This document shows positions 18,745-29,126 of a stretch of DNA of 64,000 nt, one piece after another (position 1 is the stretch's first letter; every line of letters begins with the position of its first letter). The notes under the pieces are model-generated. The model was not told the origin of the DNA and made no database searches. It was given only the letters and a program-made list of their open reading frames with translations. This DNA comes from Asparagopsis taxiformis. Taxonomy: Eukaryota > Rhodophyta > Florideophyceae > Bonnemaisoniales > Bonnemaisoniaceae. The stretch covers positions 186,001 to 250,000 of the forward strand of contig JALQPE010000069.1 in the NCBI GenBank assembly GCA_030407315.1. The letters are read 5' to 3'. The translations under genes and the position numbers were made by a program.

Positions 18745-20270
18745 TTATGTGCAAAATTGAAAGTGCTTAGAGAAACGGTAAGCGGTTGATTGAGGCTGCA
18801 CACTGATTAGCACGGTGGGATGAGTAGTTTGCTAGCAAACAGTGAAACGAGCATGAGATTGCGGCGATACGCGCGATTGAAGAATGGTATACCCACGAGG
18901 GCACCGGCGGTGGCGTAGGTAGACGCTCTCGAGTTGGTATGAAGACTCGCGGTGCAGTTTGCAAAATATAGATTTTTCTCACTGATTTGATGTCTTCAGC
19001 GGCTATTGTCATATTTTTGCTCGTGACACCCTTGGTGGATACGTCTTTAAACATAAACCTCAAGACATCTGATGAATGTCATCCGCTTGGGCTCTTCAAG
19101 CACATGCTGGGAAAACGGCATTGGTGTGCAATGCACGTCGAGTGGCGTAGAAGTTTCCGCAAGGTTACAATTCATGTTGAGAACGGCGTCTATTAGGAAA
19201 TAGGTTACGATTACCGCGCCTCACTTGATGCAGGGCATGTATTTTGATTTGGTACATTCATCAGATGATGGGGTGGAGCAGTCCTCGCGCAATTAATCGT
19301 GTACGCTTGAGTACCTTCACATCTGCAGATAACGTTATTGATGGGGAGCACTGTACCCTCGGCAGTGGTAAGCTGAAACGGCGCAAGCTAAGCAAGTGAG
19401 ATAACAATGACCAATACGTCGGAAGAGACGCGCAGGATGATGTTGAGATGCTCGTGTAGCAGTTTGGGCTTAAATCATCATCGACTACGTGGGCAATTGT
19501 ACCGTAGTTGTGCTACCGCGCTCTATTTCCCAACTGGTAAGTTTACAGTGAGACGATAGACGGATGCTATTTTGTTAGACCAGTGACAAGGCGGTTAAAC
19601 GGCCAGAGAAGGGGGCTCAGCGAAAGCAGTTAGCTTTACTCGCTGATTTGAGCAGTTGGCGCAGCAGGCGGGAACTTTTCAACGGATTGGGGACAGAGGA
19701 CAGGTAAGCTGTCCTGAATCATCAGAAGAGATGGCACCAAATTCGGTAGCTGATCAATGGGCGTGAATTGCGAAGGAAATGGGGGGAGCGAGCGGTGTGA
19801 GTGGCGACTCAGAAGGCTAATTTAGTTTGCACAAGTTGTATGTCGGGCGGGGGGGAAAGTCTCCGACGCTTCAAGTCGAGTAAGATCGGGGCCTGGTCGA
19901 GCAAGTGCTCAAGTTATTGTTTGGATCAGGTCTGTACGCACCAGTGCAGTGCAGTACAGTGGTCCGCGTAGCGCAGTCAATATTGCAATCGGATCAGTGA
20001 TCAAAAATTAGCATCATACGATCCATTGTTTAAACATTAAATAAAAACAACGGCGCACTCAAGCGCTCGCTCTCTCGTATGTCGCCCACGTTGGGATCTG
20101 TGCTCCTATAAAGCGCCGCGCTCTGTGCCCAACTGATTACACCGCAGCCGTTCCGTGCTGCTCTGCGCTGCACAGTTCCACATGTTTCGTTCGCCAAACC
20201 GTCCGCCGCGTTCCACACGATCTCCTTTCACGCGCAAACCCAATCCACTTTCATTCGCTCCGTCTACTCC
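18745..20270. other. divergent promoter region, 1.5 kb
   Basis: Lies between DDX49 (-) and the SKP1-like gene (+). No gene was recognised. A TATAAAG element at 20,107-20,113 sits about 160 bp before the SKP1-like ATG. Confidence 0.4.
20107..20113 (+). promoter_or_regulatory. candidate TATA box of the SKP1-like gene
   Basis: TATAAAG in a GC-rich setting, 158 bp before the ATG at 20,271. This predicts transcription from around 20,140. It is a motif match only. Confidence 0.35.
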
Positions 20271-22049
20271 ATGCTTCATGCCCTACCAGCACCTACCACA
20301 CCAACCGCCGCGTGTCCCCGTCCCTCCCCGATGACCGAAAAGCGTGCGCGTATCCCGCTCTCCACCGTGCGTACCCCACCCTTTGAGCACGACTATCCTC
20401 CCGCTTCTCACTGCCGCTTGCGCTCCCGCTTTCGCACCATTGACGATGTCGTTTTCGAAGTCTACGATGCCGCCGTCCTCGCATCTGGCGTCATGACCAA
20501 ATCTATCCATATGGCTCGTTTCAACGCTCGCTCCTCCACTCCACACCATCCTGACGTCGCACATGTCATCCCAAACGTCTCTGCAGACGTTTTGGAAACC
20601 GTTTTACGATACTGTTACTTCCATGCATCCCAGCTTTGTGCCAACATGACTTCCGACCAAATCAAGGCTTGGGATAATCAGTTTGCCGCCCTGGACCCGG
20701 AACAGCTCTGCGACCTTGCCTCCGCTGCTTATTATTTGGATATCAAGGATCTAATTGATCTTACTTGCCGTGCCATCGCCGCGTTGATATCCGGCAAATC
20801 AGCAGAACAAATTCGTAAAACCTTCCACATCGAAAATGACCTAGCAAATACCATCGACCGAGTTTTGCCTCGTGTGCTCCCTCGCGATTTCTACATGCGC
20901 GGTTCAATTCGTTCCCCGAATGACCCCTCCTTTCGTGTCCTTACCATGGACAGGCATCTCAGAAAGGACACGAGAGCACGTGCGAAAAGCGCTTCGTCCA
21001 CCCCTGACCAGACGACCGATGTGTCTCCTGCGATTGCTGACCGTTCAGTGGAGGAACTCACAGAGTGGATCTGTAGCGGTGAACCTTCCAAGAATTCCGG
21101 TAAACGACGAAAGAACAAGAAGAAACATAAAACTGGCGCTCGCAGAAGTGATAGTGACGTCACCGACCATACTCTCCATGATTCTTCTCTTGCGCTTGCT
21201 GCGAAGGAGCCTCTCTTAGATGGCCCTGCTTCTTCTGAATCTTTACTGGCCGTAGGTTCTGAAATTGTCCGAATCAAACAAGAGCCGTACTCGGAAAGTG
21301 CTTCTGCGACCGAGCAAATGCCTGAGGAAGGTGGTGACAATCCAGACCAATTGAGCGCAGAACATGTGGACAACCAGACTACTGATCGTCGAGGGACTGT
21401 CTCCGATATGTTCGGTATGTCAGGGAAACAGGAAGACGGGGTAATATCGGAATCACTACCAACTGGGCGAAGCGTAGATCAGATGATGGAGCCAGAAAAC
21501 CAGATTGTGGTGCAGAGTTTGAGTGAGTCTTCATCTGGTGCAGAAGGTAACGAAATGGAAGGATTTGTCGAAGGGCATGATGACCAGAAGGGAGATATTG
21601 CACTTAACGAGAGTGATGTGATAGAAATTTTGGAAGACAGCGACTCTAATCCAGCGTTTATCGACTGTCCAGACCGGATGGACCGGGAGGTGGAGGCGTT
21701 CAAGAAGAGGTTGTGTATTGGTGATTCACCTGCTTCGCCTCCACTGGAGGCAGCGTCAGATCCGACTGTTGGGGAGGGTGGAGATTCGGAATCGACGGAG
21801 GAAGTTGTTTTTGTAGGAGAAGTGCGTGCGGAGATGAAAGACGAGCGCAGCGTCCTGGAGGAATGGGCTAAAGAGGAGGCAGGACTGTCGGAACGTCGTG
21901 AGCAGATTGAAAAGCGGGTAATAGAAATAGACCGGCAAGTAGCGGATCTGAACACTGAACGAGAACGGGTGCGTGACCAACTGGCTCTTGTGAATATGCA
22001 GCTGTCTTCACTGCGGAAAAGGAGCAGTAGAGTGAAATCGGAAGGGTAG
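20271..22049 (+). CDS. SKP1-like protein with long acidic/coiled-coil tail (592 aa)
   Basis: SKP1 links F-box proteins to cullin-1 in SCF ubiquitin ligases. Residues ~45-120 correspond to the SKP1 BTB/POZ part and residues ~145-190 to the SKP1 dimerisation/F-box-binding part: WDNQFAALDPEQLCDLASAA, YYLDIKDLIDLTCRAIAALI and GKSAEQIRKTFHIEND, the last being almost the SKP1 signature. Canonical SKP1 (~160 aa) ends soon after this with a WCE motif; here that is missing and a ~390-residue extension follows. The extension has a Lys-rich stretch (KRRKNKKKHK), long Ser/Glu-rich disordered sections and a C-terminal coiled coil. It also holds IKQE (residues 335-338, a SUMO-attachment consensus) and VIEIL plus EDSDS (residues 450-459, a SUMO-interacting pattern). 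ATG at 20,271; Met21 is an alternative start. Confidence 0.82.
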   Translation: MLHALPAPTTPTAACPRPSPMTEKRARIPLSTVRTPPFEHDYPPASHCRLRSRFRTIDDVVFEVYDAAVLASGVMTKSIHMARFNARSSTPHHPDVAHVIPNVSADVLETVLRYCYFHASQLCANMTSDQIKAWDNQFAALDPEQLCDLASAAYYLDIKDLIDLTCRAIAALISGKSAEQIRKTFHIENDLANTIDRVLPRVLPRDFYMRGSIRSPNDPSFRVLTMDRHLRKDTRARAKSASSTPDQTTDVSPAIADRSVEELTEWICSGEPSKNSGKRRKNKKKHKTGARRSDSDVTDHTLHDSSLALAAKEPLLDGPASSESLLAVGSEIVRIKQEPYSESASATEQMPEEGGDNPDQLSAEHVDNQTTDRRGTVSDMFGMSGKQEDGVISESLPTGRSVDQMMEPENQIVVQSLSESSSGAEGNEMEGFVEGHDDQKGDIALNESDVIEILEDSDSNPAFIDCPDRMDREVEAFKKRLCIGDSPASPPLEAASDPTVGEGGDSESTEEVVFVGEVRAEMKDERSVLEEWAKEEAGLSERREQIEKRVIEIDRQVADLNTERERVRDQLALVNMQLSSLRKRSSRVKSEG

Positions 22050-22237
22050 GTGTGGGTGTACTAAATATTGCAAGCTAATACTAATTTGTTATCAAGTTTT
22101 GGAGGATATCTAGGGGGGAAGGGGCGAATAAAATGTGTGGCAAGTAGAGAGGTTGTCTGTGGAATAATTTCGCGCAGAGTTTATTATGTTCATAGGTGCA
22201 CGGAGGGTGGTCACAAGAAGTGTATAGTTAGGTCTTT

Positions 22238-23332
22238 CTAAGGTGAAGTGGCTCGTAGACAGAGAAGTGCTCTAGCAGCACTCTCTGAAGTTTCTAACAC
22301 TGGTGCTTTTCTATCTCGGGAGGGGTTGGCATTGTGTTGCAGCGTTGCAATGGGGGTGTCGTCAGAGGGGGGCGGGGAAGCGGATGATGAAACGGTTTCG
22401 ACTTCGAAAAGCGGTTGCGTTTTGTTCAATGGATAGGAATGGGATGCGGGGGCAGGGGCGTAGTGTAGTTGCACTCGGGATGTGGGCGGGTGTGAGGAGG
22501 GTGCGGTTGGATTGGGGTGGAGTAACCCGTAAGACGGGAGCGGAGACGGGGCGTAGAAGAGGGGGGATCTCGGGAGATTTGTGGGGGCGGACGAATGATT
22601 GTTGTGGTTTGCAAACACAACGGGAGGCGACATGAGTGAGATCTGAAAGGGGTGGGGCGGCGGATGGGGGTATGGATTTTGATAAGTGGGCGGGATTTGC
22701 GCAACGGGCACCACGGGTGTCGACGGGCGTTGGGACGGGTGATTGCGGGAGTCCCATTGCGAATAGACTGCGGATTGGTGTTGCTGCAGATAGAGGGTGT
22801 CTGAAATGTGCAACTGTTCAAACTGTCTGCCGACGACGCGACGTCTCTTGCCAGCCAAGACGGGGATGGCGCACGGGGGCGGAGCGAGCATTGCGGGTCG
22901 AATAGCTTCCAGCCTCTTACTCTTCTCTGTGCGACTCTTCTCCCACTTTCTAGTAGCGGCGACGCGTCTAGCGCAATGGACGGAGCAGAAGCGGCCGGAT
23001 CCGTAGCTCTTGTCGTGCTTCTTGGTGCAGCTCTCGCACGGGGCGTCGGGGAGTGCGCGACGGGGGGTAGCACGACGGGCGGTGCCGGGAGCGGCGGCAC
23101 GGGCGGCCCATTTATGACGGGCGCCGACTTTTTTGGCGCACGTCGCCGAACAGAAACGACCCGAGCCGTAGCTACCGGGATGGGCGCGCGCACAGCCCTC
23201 GCATTTACGCGTCTGCGAGGGCGACACCGAGGGCTGCACAAGCGCGGGCGCAACCGAGGGCGGCGAAGCGGCAAAGGCGGCGGCGTCGTCCGTGACGAGC
23301 GGACGGTCGTCGGGCATGTCGGTGTGCGGCAT
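22238..23332 (-). CDS. proline-rich protein with two YGSGRFCS zinc-finger repeats (364 aa)
   Basis: The frame is open upstream, but the first ATG is at 23,332 (MPHTDMPDDRPL). Two copies of one Cys/His unit are visible. They are C44-x2-C47-x3-H51 then SYGSGRFCS with C61-x3-C65, and C99-x2-C102-x3-H106 then SYGSGRFCS with C116-x3-C120. Each is followed by a basic KW-containing helix. This C2HC-like knuckle with the invariant GSGRFCS loop recurs in algal, protist and oomycete proteins and probably binds zinc, perhaps nucleic acid. The remainder is very rich in Pro, Ser and His and looks disordered. No catalytic domain is seen. A nuclear regulatory role is an inference from composition. Confidence 0.72.
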   Translation of the reverse strand: MPHTDMPDDRPLVTDDAAAFAASPPSVAPALVQPSVSPSQTRKCEGCARAHPGSYGSGRFCSATCAKKVGARHKWAARAAAPGTARRATPRRALPDAPCESCTKKHDKSYGSGRFCSVHCARRVAATRKWEKSRTEKSKRLEAIRPAMLAPPPCAIPVLAGKRRRVVGRQFEQLHISDTLYLQQHQSAVYSQWDSRNHPSQRPSTPVVPVAQIPPTYQNPYPHPPPHPFQISLMSPPVVFANHNNHSSAPTNLPRSPLFYAPSPLPSYGLLHPNPTAPSSHPPTSRVQLHYAPAPASHSYPLNKTQPLFEVETVSSSASPPPSDDTPIATLQHNANPSRDRKAPVLETSESAARALLCLRATSP

Positions 23333-23810
23333 GGAGAATTGGAGATGGGCGGGATGGGCGACTGACTGACTGGGTGTGAGGAGAAGGTTTAGTGGCTGAG
23401 TGTGTGCGTTGCGTTGAGCACAAGTGGAAAAAGAATGCAAAATAGATGACGGTTGAAAGGGAGGCGGTACGGGCGGATTGCAACCCTAGACAATGTGGCG
23501 TGCGTCCAACTGCGAGATGATCAATCTGCGCGTTTGATTATTTTTTATTGGCGCAATTTTGGCGTGCAACGTGCGATCATAGCCAGCCGTTGCGTTTTCG
23601 ACTCCCGATCTGATGGGATACGCTCCGCTCATTTCGTCCAATCATCGTCGCGCGAATCGCTTGCTTGGTGCAAATCTTTTTCACTCATTCTGCTACCAGA
23701 TTGAAACGCCACCGACCATTTCCTCCCCAACGCCATGTAATCGTCCCCTCGCCTATTAAATCCAATCGCACTTCGTTCCCCCGCTCCCTCCCGACCATGC
23801 CCGCCCACCC
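23333..23810. other. divergent promoter region
   Basis: Lies between the zinc-finger gene (-) and the first PP4R1-like gene (+). A CCTATTAAATCC stretch at about 23,751-23,763 is the best TATA-like candidate for the + gene, ~55 bp before its ATG. No gene was seen. Confidence 0.35.
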
Positions 23811-26243
23811 ATGCAGCGTAAACAGTTCCTCCCGCCCCTCCAGTCGCTCCCCTCCACTGCCCGTCCAGTCGCTTTTGAAGATATCCTGCGCGATGGCAGT
23901 CCCGAGCAAATGGATCCCTCCGCCATTTCAATGGCCCAAATGCCCACCCTCATTATCACTGGCTCCGTAGAACAGCAGATGATCATCATCTTTGAAACGC
24001 AGCAACTTTTAAAACTCTGCCGCGAATTCGCTATCAACACACTCATCCCTCTCATCTGCAAGCAGGTCATCACCTGGGATCATTCCCTCCAAACTTCCGC
24101 CGCAGAGGCTGTATCCCTCGCTGTAAATTCCTCAATCCCATCCACTTTAATGTACACCATATTCGAAACCGCTTTCTACATCCTCCGCAACTCCACACAC
24201 CAACTCGTCTGCGATCTCTGGGGCCAAATCCTCGTTCTAACTCTCCCTAACGTCTCCCTCTCCCCTCAGCAGATGGACAACATGATAGACACTCTCGAAA
24301 ATCAAAACGACTCCTCCAAATTCTCCTTTTCACCAAAGCTCACCGCACGCATTCTCGGCTCTCTCGCCGTTTGTTCCGACTGCGATCAACTCAAACTTCG
24401 TATCATGCGACGCGCTATCGATATATCAGACGATCGCGATCCCCAGGTACGCGGCATGATCGCAGAGTCCATCGCATTCATCGCTGCCGCTGTTTCCATC
24501 ACTGTTGTTCAGAATGATATCTGGCCATGTTTGCTCAAACTCTCCGCCGATGAAAACCAGCTCGTCCATGCAGCTTCTGTGCGCACCGTGTCAGCAATTG
24601 CAACCGCCCATATGCCCAAGCAGCCTAAAGCGCCCTTCTTTCTCGACCTGCTTCCACAATTCTTCTTGCAGGAGTGCACCAGGATTCAAAAGGATGCTTC
24701 CTCGGATCAGCGACAAATGGAAGATGATACTTACATCTGTCTCGAGGTGAATGCGCGTATTTTCGGAGAGCTGTTGCACAGTTGCAGTGAACATGTACAA
24801 CAGGAGGCGTCCCACAAAGCAATTCGCAAAGCCTTTATGGAGATGTCCACATGCAATGGACCGGCCATTCGTAAGTTTTGCGCCTTTAATATGCCTGGAG
24901 TCTCTTCCTGTCTCGGCAAGAGCGCAGCAGGTGAACTCACTGCGTTGGTCGAATTTTTGTCCCGAGATAGCGACCCTGAAACCAGATGGGTGCTCGCAGC
25001 CGGCATACATGAGACGGTGAGAATTCTCGCCGACAAGCACACCATTGACATTTTGTTGCAGGCTGTCATAGCGCTACTTCAAGATGAAAATGCTTTGGTG
25101 CGCATGAACACGATTGCTAATTTCGATGCGCTTGTGCGTCAATTCGTGCAACACCACGGCTATTCATCGATTGACAAACTAACACCGATTTTCCAAAACT
25201 TGCACGTGTTATCGGAGGGCGACTGGCGAGCTCAGCAACTGCTGGGAAAGCAGCTACAACTAGCTGCACCAGTAATTCCGCCGCCCGCCATCCGATCCAG
25301 CGTTCTGCCATTGCTGTACCAGATGTCGGAGGGGGGAACTTCGCTGGTCAGGAAAGCAACTATGGCTGCGATAGCGACGTGCATGCGATACTTACCGGAC
25401 ATATCATCGCGGGAAACGACCATGGAAATGTTTCGGGTGGAGTGGGCCAGAGGGCCTGTGTATTGGATGCGAATTGCATTTATAGATTCAGCTCTGGTTG
25501 CAGTGACGTTGTATAGTCGCTGTTTGTTTCGAGACATGTACGCATCGGAACTTCTGCGACTGGCGCATGACTCTGTGCCCAACATCAGACTACGAATAGC
25601 GCTGCTTCTAGCGGAGGTTGCGCCAGCGTGTTACCAAATGGAAGAGTTCCATACTGCGCTGGACCTGCTGAAAACGGACGAGGACAAGGACGTGCAGGAC
25701 GCCATGGAAGGCGTTGACGAGCGAATTGCAAAGTCTCTGGAAACGGCACGCGCACGGTACGAAGAAGATATGAAGCTAGAAGACGAGGAGCAGGAGCTGT
25801 TGTCGCGATATTACAAGGCGCAGAAAGAGGCTGTCAAGAAGGGAGCGGTCAAGCATCGCACGAGCGTTTTGCTCGGCAAGGCGGCGAAGGGTATGAACTC
25901 GTCGCGGATGATGATATCACAATCTACGTCAAACATGATCGAAAATGCGGGAGACAAGTCCAACACTAACAACAATCTGAGCGTACAGGGAAAGATGCCG
26001 CGAAGATCACTTTCTCAGATTATTGGTGGTGAGAAAACGTCGAAATCTCCGTTTGATTCAAAGCAGCGCAAACTGGGTAGAAGCAGTTCTCTTATGGGAA
26101 TGCCATCCATGTCATCTGATTCGCCGACTGGAGCATCTTCAGTGTTGCCGCCTTCTCGACCATTCAAAGGGTTGAGAAGTCTGAGGTCGCCAGTACCGAT
26201 GTATTTTGCGTCTGGCAAAAGTAGTGGCGGAGCTCAAAAATAG
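23811..26243 (+). CDS. HEAT-repeat phosphatase regulatory subunit, PP4R1-like, copy A (810 aa)
   Basis: A scaffold-type regulatory subunit expected to bind a PP2A/PP4-family catalytic subunit. HEAT repeats run from about residue 60 to 640. Landmarks that recall PPP4R1 are FCAFNMPGVSSCLG, WVLAAGIHETVRILAD, LLQDENALVRMNTIANFDAL, GDWRAQQLLGKQLQLAAP and FRVEWARGPVYW. A charged coiled-coil helix (ARYEEDMKLEDEEQELLSRY) and a Ser-rich basic tail follow. A paralog with the same order lies tail-to-tail at 26,425-28,827, and the 3' ends are only 181 bp apart. The N-terminal ~45 residues are Pro/Ser-rich. Condensin- or importin-like HEAT proteins are alternatives, but the WARG and AGIHE landmarks favour PP4R1. 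Confidence 0.75.
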   Translation: MQRKQFLPPLQSLPSTARPVAFEDILRDGSPEQMDPSAISMAQMPTLIITGSVEQQMIIIFETQQLLKLCREFAINTLIPLICKQVITWDHSLQTSAAEAVSLAVNSSIPSTLMYTIFETAFYILRNSTHQLVCDLWGQILVLTLPNVSLSPQQMDNMIDTLENQNDSSKFSFSPKLTARILGSLAVCSDCDQLKLRIMRRAIDISDDRDPQVRGMIAESIAFIAAAVSITVVQNDIWPCLLKLSADENQLVHAASVRTVSAIATAHMPKQPKAPFFLDLLPQFFLQECTRIQKDASSDQRQMEDDTYICLEVNARIFGELLHSCSEHVQQEASHKAIRKAFMEMSTCNGPAIRKFCAFNMPGVSSCLGKSAAGELTALVEFLSRDSDPETRWVLAAGIHETVRILADKHTIDILLQAVIALLQDENALVRMNTIANFDALVRQFVQHHGYSSIDKLTPIFQNLHVLSEGDWRAQQLLGKQLQLAAPVIPPPAIRSSVLPLLYQMSEGGTSLVRKATMAAIATCMRYLPDISSRETTMEMFRVEWARGPVYWMRIAFIDSALVAVTLYSRCLFRDMYASELLRLAHDSVPNIRLRIALLLAEVAPACYQMEEFHTALDLLKTDEDKDVQDAMEGVDERIAKSLETARARYEEDMKLEDEEQELLSRYYKAQKEAVKKGAVKHRTSVLLGKAAKGMNSSRMMISQSTSNMIENAGDKSNTNNNLSVQGKMPRRSLSQIIGGEKTSKSPFDSKQRKLGRSSSLMGMPSMSSDSPTGASSVLPPSRPFKGLRSLRSPVPMYFASGKSSGGAQK

Positions 26244-26424
26244 CATCGGTAAAATGAAGTGCTGGCAAAATTGTCAACTAGCAGCGATATCATAGCTGAA
26301 CCATGTCTCATATATCGGAACAAGTTGCGGAATCACTGTTTATTGATAGTTGGTTATACACAAGCACACATCTGATGCGACTCGACACCCTATGTTCGCA
26401 CCAAGATTGTGCTACTGCTGCGTA

Positions 26425-28827
26425 TTAACCACCTCCAAAGCAGCCACAGAACAGTTTAGAAATCGCATTTGGGCTCTTCGCCTGGTTCTGCTCTGGTTCA
26501 ACAGCGACCGAACTCATTTCCGGTTTCGATGAATTCATATCGTTGCGGGTCTCAGCGATATTTTGGTCCAAACCTTGCTTCGCAGCAGTCGACGCCACAG
26601 GTGGCGACTGCGGTTGACTACTGACTTCGACCCCAGTTGTTGTAGTGCCCCCTGGCTGGCTCCCATCCGGCACAGACCTCGTCTTTGCGCCTTTCTTCTT
26701 CTTTCTGTTCGCCTTGTGAACGTAAAACGCTTCTTCCAGAGCCTCCTTCTTCTGGTCCTCTAGAACTTGCTGCTCCTGCAGTGGCTGCGCACTATCCAGA
26801 CTCTCTACAATAATCTGCGCTTCGTCCCCCACTTGCGGGTCTGGATCTTCAGCAAACATACGCAAAACCTGTACGAATTCTGGACGCGTCTTCCATATCG
26901 GCACCAAGTCGCCGAAAAATCGCACAAGTCGCAGTCTCACGTTGGGCACTGGATCCTTGCTCATGGCCAGCAATTCTTCCTTAAATAAGTGTGTAAATAG
27001 CTTGACGGAGAATATTTTGTGCGCCCACTCAGCTCCATCGATGTACGCCAGCCGTGTCCAGTACACCTTACCGCGTGCCCACTCAAGCCGGAAATGCTTC
27101 AAAATGTGGTTACGTCGTCGAACATCAGGGATGTAGCGCAAAACATGAATCAACGCATGCATGGAAGCTTTGCGTACAAGATAGGTTGATTCCCGTGCCA
27201 TTTGGAACAACAATGGAGCCACATGCTCACACAACATTTCCTGTGGCACTAGATGTGCAGATTTTCTCAATTCTGCCGCGAGCAGCTCTTGTGTTCTCCA
27301 CGAATCCATCGACATCAGCTCTAGTGACTGGAAAATAGGAGCAAAACGGCGCATACCACTCGAATTCTCCGTCGTCATAGACTCAACGTCTCCACTAGCA
27401 GTGCTACCAACCACCTTGTCGCCCTCAACTTCAACAGACGCGGTTGCTGACGCCTTTCTCTTCTTTTGTTTGCCTATTTCTCCACTGGATAGCAAGCCGA
27501 ATAGGTCCGAAAAATGACCGAGCGAATTCATGCGCACTTGAGCATTCTCATCCATGAGCAGTACACCAATGGCCTGAACAATCTCCTCGCGGAGGGGCCC
27601 ATCGCATAAGAGGCGAGTGGTCTCGTGAATGCCGGCAGCTAGAGTAGCTCTGGTCTCGACATCGGAATCGACAGCAAGCGCTTGAATGACACCTGCGATC
27701 TTATCAGTGCGCTTCTGAGCGCATACAGTTGCTATGGCAGGCATGTTGAATGAGCACCAATGACGAACAGTGGGGCCATTACAAGTGACCATTCGGCGCA
27801 ACGTATTGAGTGCAATAGTCCACGTCTCCTCATCGGCGAACAGCGGGGAGACAGCGCAGAGGAAGTATCCGTACACTTCTGAAAATATTTCAAGCATGAG
27901 ATAAGTATCGTCGGACACGGTACGCAGATCGGAAGCGGCAACTTCACAGGCGCGTTGACATTCAGTAAGGAACATGGGCTTGAGAACAATAGAATATATT
28001 GAAGAAGTTGTGGCATGAGAGCGGTGTGCCTCTGCGGATTTTGCAATAGCACGCATGGCGGCGGCGCGCACTCGAGCATTTGGGTCCTGCATAAGACTTT
28101 TGAGCTTTGGCCAAAGATGTGTCTCTGAAACACGAAGTGGAAGTTTAATACCGACCGCGGCAAGGGACTGTGCGATCATCGCACGGACCGAGTCATCTGG
28201 ATCATCGGCAAGGGAGAGAGCCTGCTGTAGGAAAATGCGCTCGAGCTCCTCAGCAGTCATTGAATCGTTTAACGAGCCGATAATGCGAGCAGCAAGGCGA
28301 CGGGATTCAGGGTTGGCAGCTACTGCTCGTTCCACAGTGGCGGGGACAACGAGTTCAAGAACGTCGTTTCGTTGCACTTGTGGAAGCATCATTGATAAAA
28401 TCTCACCGCAGGCGTCGAACACATCGCCCGACTCGGATTTTGCGATGATGCGCAGGGCGGCCAGAACGATTTGCTTTGCGACGTGCTCGGGAGCGTTCAT
28501 ATTGACAACAAAGTAGAGAGCTTCTGCGGCAGCCATTTGGACCTCTGAGCTCCACGTGACGGCGCCCTGACAGATGCGGGGGACCATCACGGTGAGGGAT
28601 TCGTCTGGACAATGTTCGAGGAATTGAGGAAACTGATATAGAACAGCCATTCGCTCGAGATCGGAGCCGTCGACGAGGACCATAGTGGCGTTGGCGACGG
28701 AGGTGAGGACATCGTCGTTGAGGATTACAAACTCGACGCCATCCTGATCTTGCTTCTCGCCGTAGGCTCCAGGACCGGCGCCGATGAGCGGGGGTTGCTC
28801 TGGTTGTTGGGCGGGCTCGGTGGCCAT
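26425..28827 (-). CDS. HEAT-repeat phosphatase regulatory subunit, PP4R1-like, copy B (800 aa)
   Basis: Paralog of the 23,811-26,243 gene with the same HEAT order and shared landmarks: CSFNMPAIATVCA, TLAAGIHETTRLLCD, LLMDENAQVRMNSLGHFSDL, DSWRTQELLAAELRKSAH and FRLEWARGKVYWTRLAYIDG. It differs by an inserted Lys/Ser/Thr-rich loop around residue 450-490 (KKRKASATAS). Its C-terminus ends in CGCFGGG, and the paired cysteines could be lipid-modified (inference). The N-terminus before the first repeat is short and Pro/Gln-rich. ATG at 28,827. Confidence 0.75.
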   Translation of the reverse strand: MATEPAQQPEQPPLIGAGPGAYGEKQDQDGVEFVILNDDVLTSVANATMVLVDGSDLERMAVLYQFPQFLEHCPDESLTVMVPRICQGAVTWSSEVQMAAAEALYFVVNMNAPEHVAKQIVLAALRIIAKSESGDVFDACGEILSMMLPQVQRNDVLELVVPATVERAVAANPESRRLAARIIGSLNDSMTAEELERIFLQQALSLADDPDDSVRAMIAQSLAAVGIKLPLRVSETHLWPKLKSLMQDPNARVRAAAMRAIAKSAEAHRSHATTSSIYSIVLKPMFLTECQRACEVAASDLRTVSDDTYLMLEIFSEVYGYFLCAVSPLFADEETWTIALNTLRRMVTCNGPTVRHWCSFNMPAIATVCAQKRTDKIAGVIQALAVDSDVETRATLAAGIHETTRLLCDGPLREEIVQAIGVLLMDENAQVRMNSLGHFSDLFGLLSSGEIGKQKKRKASATASVEVEGDKVVGSTASGDVESMTTENSSGMRRFAPIFQSLELMSMDSWRTQELLAAELRKSAHLVPQEMLCEHVAPLLFQMARESTYLVRKASMHALIHVLRYIPDVRRRNHILKHFRLEWARGKVYWTRLAYIDGAEWAHKIFSVKLFTHLFKEELLAMSKDPVPNVRLRLVRFFGDLVPIWKTRPEFVQVLRMFAEDPDPQVGDEAQIIVESLDSAQPLQEQQVLEDQKKEALEEAFYVHKANRKKKKGAKTRSVPDGSQPGGTTTTGVEVSSQPQSPPVASTAAKQGLDQNIAETRNDMNSSKPEMSSVAVEPEQNQAKSPNAISKLFCGCFGGG

Positions 28828-29126
28828 TGGAGAGGAAGTGGTTTGCTCAAGTTGAAGGATGGGTGCGCGCGTTCATGTGGTCGTGCGTTTGGGGCGCGGG
28901 TGGCGGGAAGACGTGCTGGTCGAGTGGACAAGACGTAGCGAAAGATGAAGCGTAACGAGACGAGGCGCGGCGCGCGGAGTGCAGCAAAGCGACGATAGAA
29001 TGGAAATATTATTTGGTTAAATTTGAAGGGGATGTTCATGCGTATATCGCGCGCGAGTTTGAAAATATTTTACTGTCGGTTGTTGGCGGCCGCAATTGAA
29101 AACTTTTTTATTCAAAATACAATTGT

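Noticed and set aside
22426..23274. 282-codon minus frame, Pro/Arg-rich
   Set aside because: Overlaps the zinc-finger gene in another frame; the zinc knuckles in the chosen frame decide.
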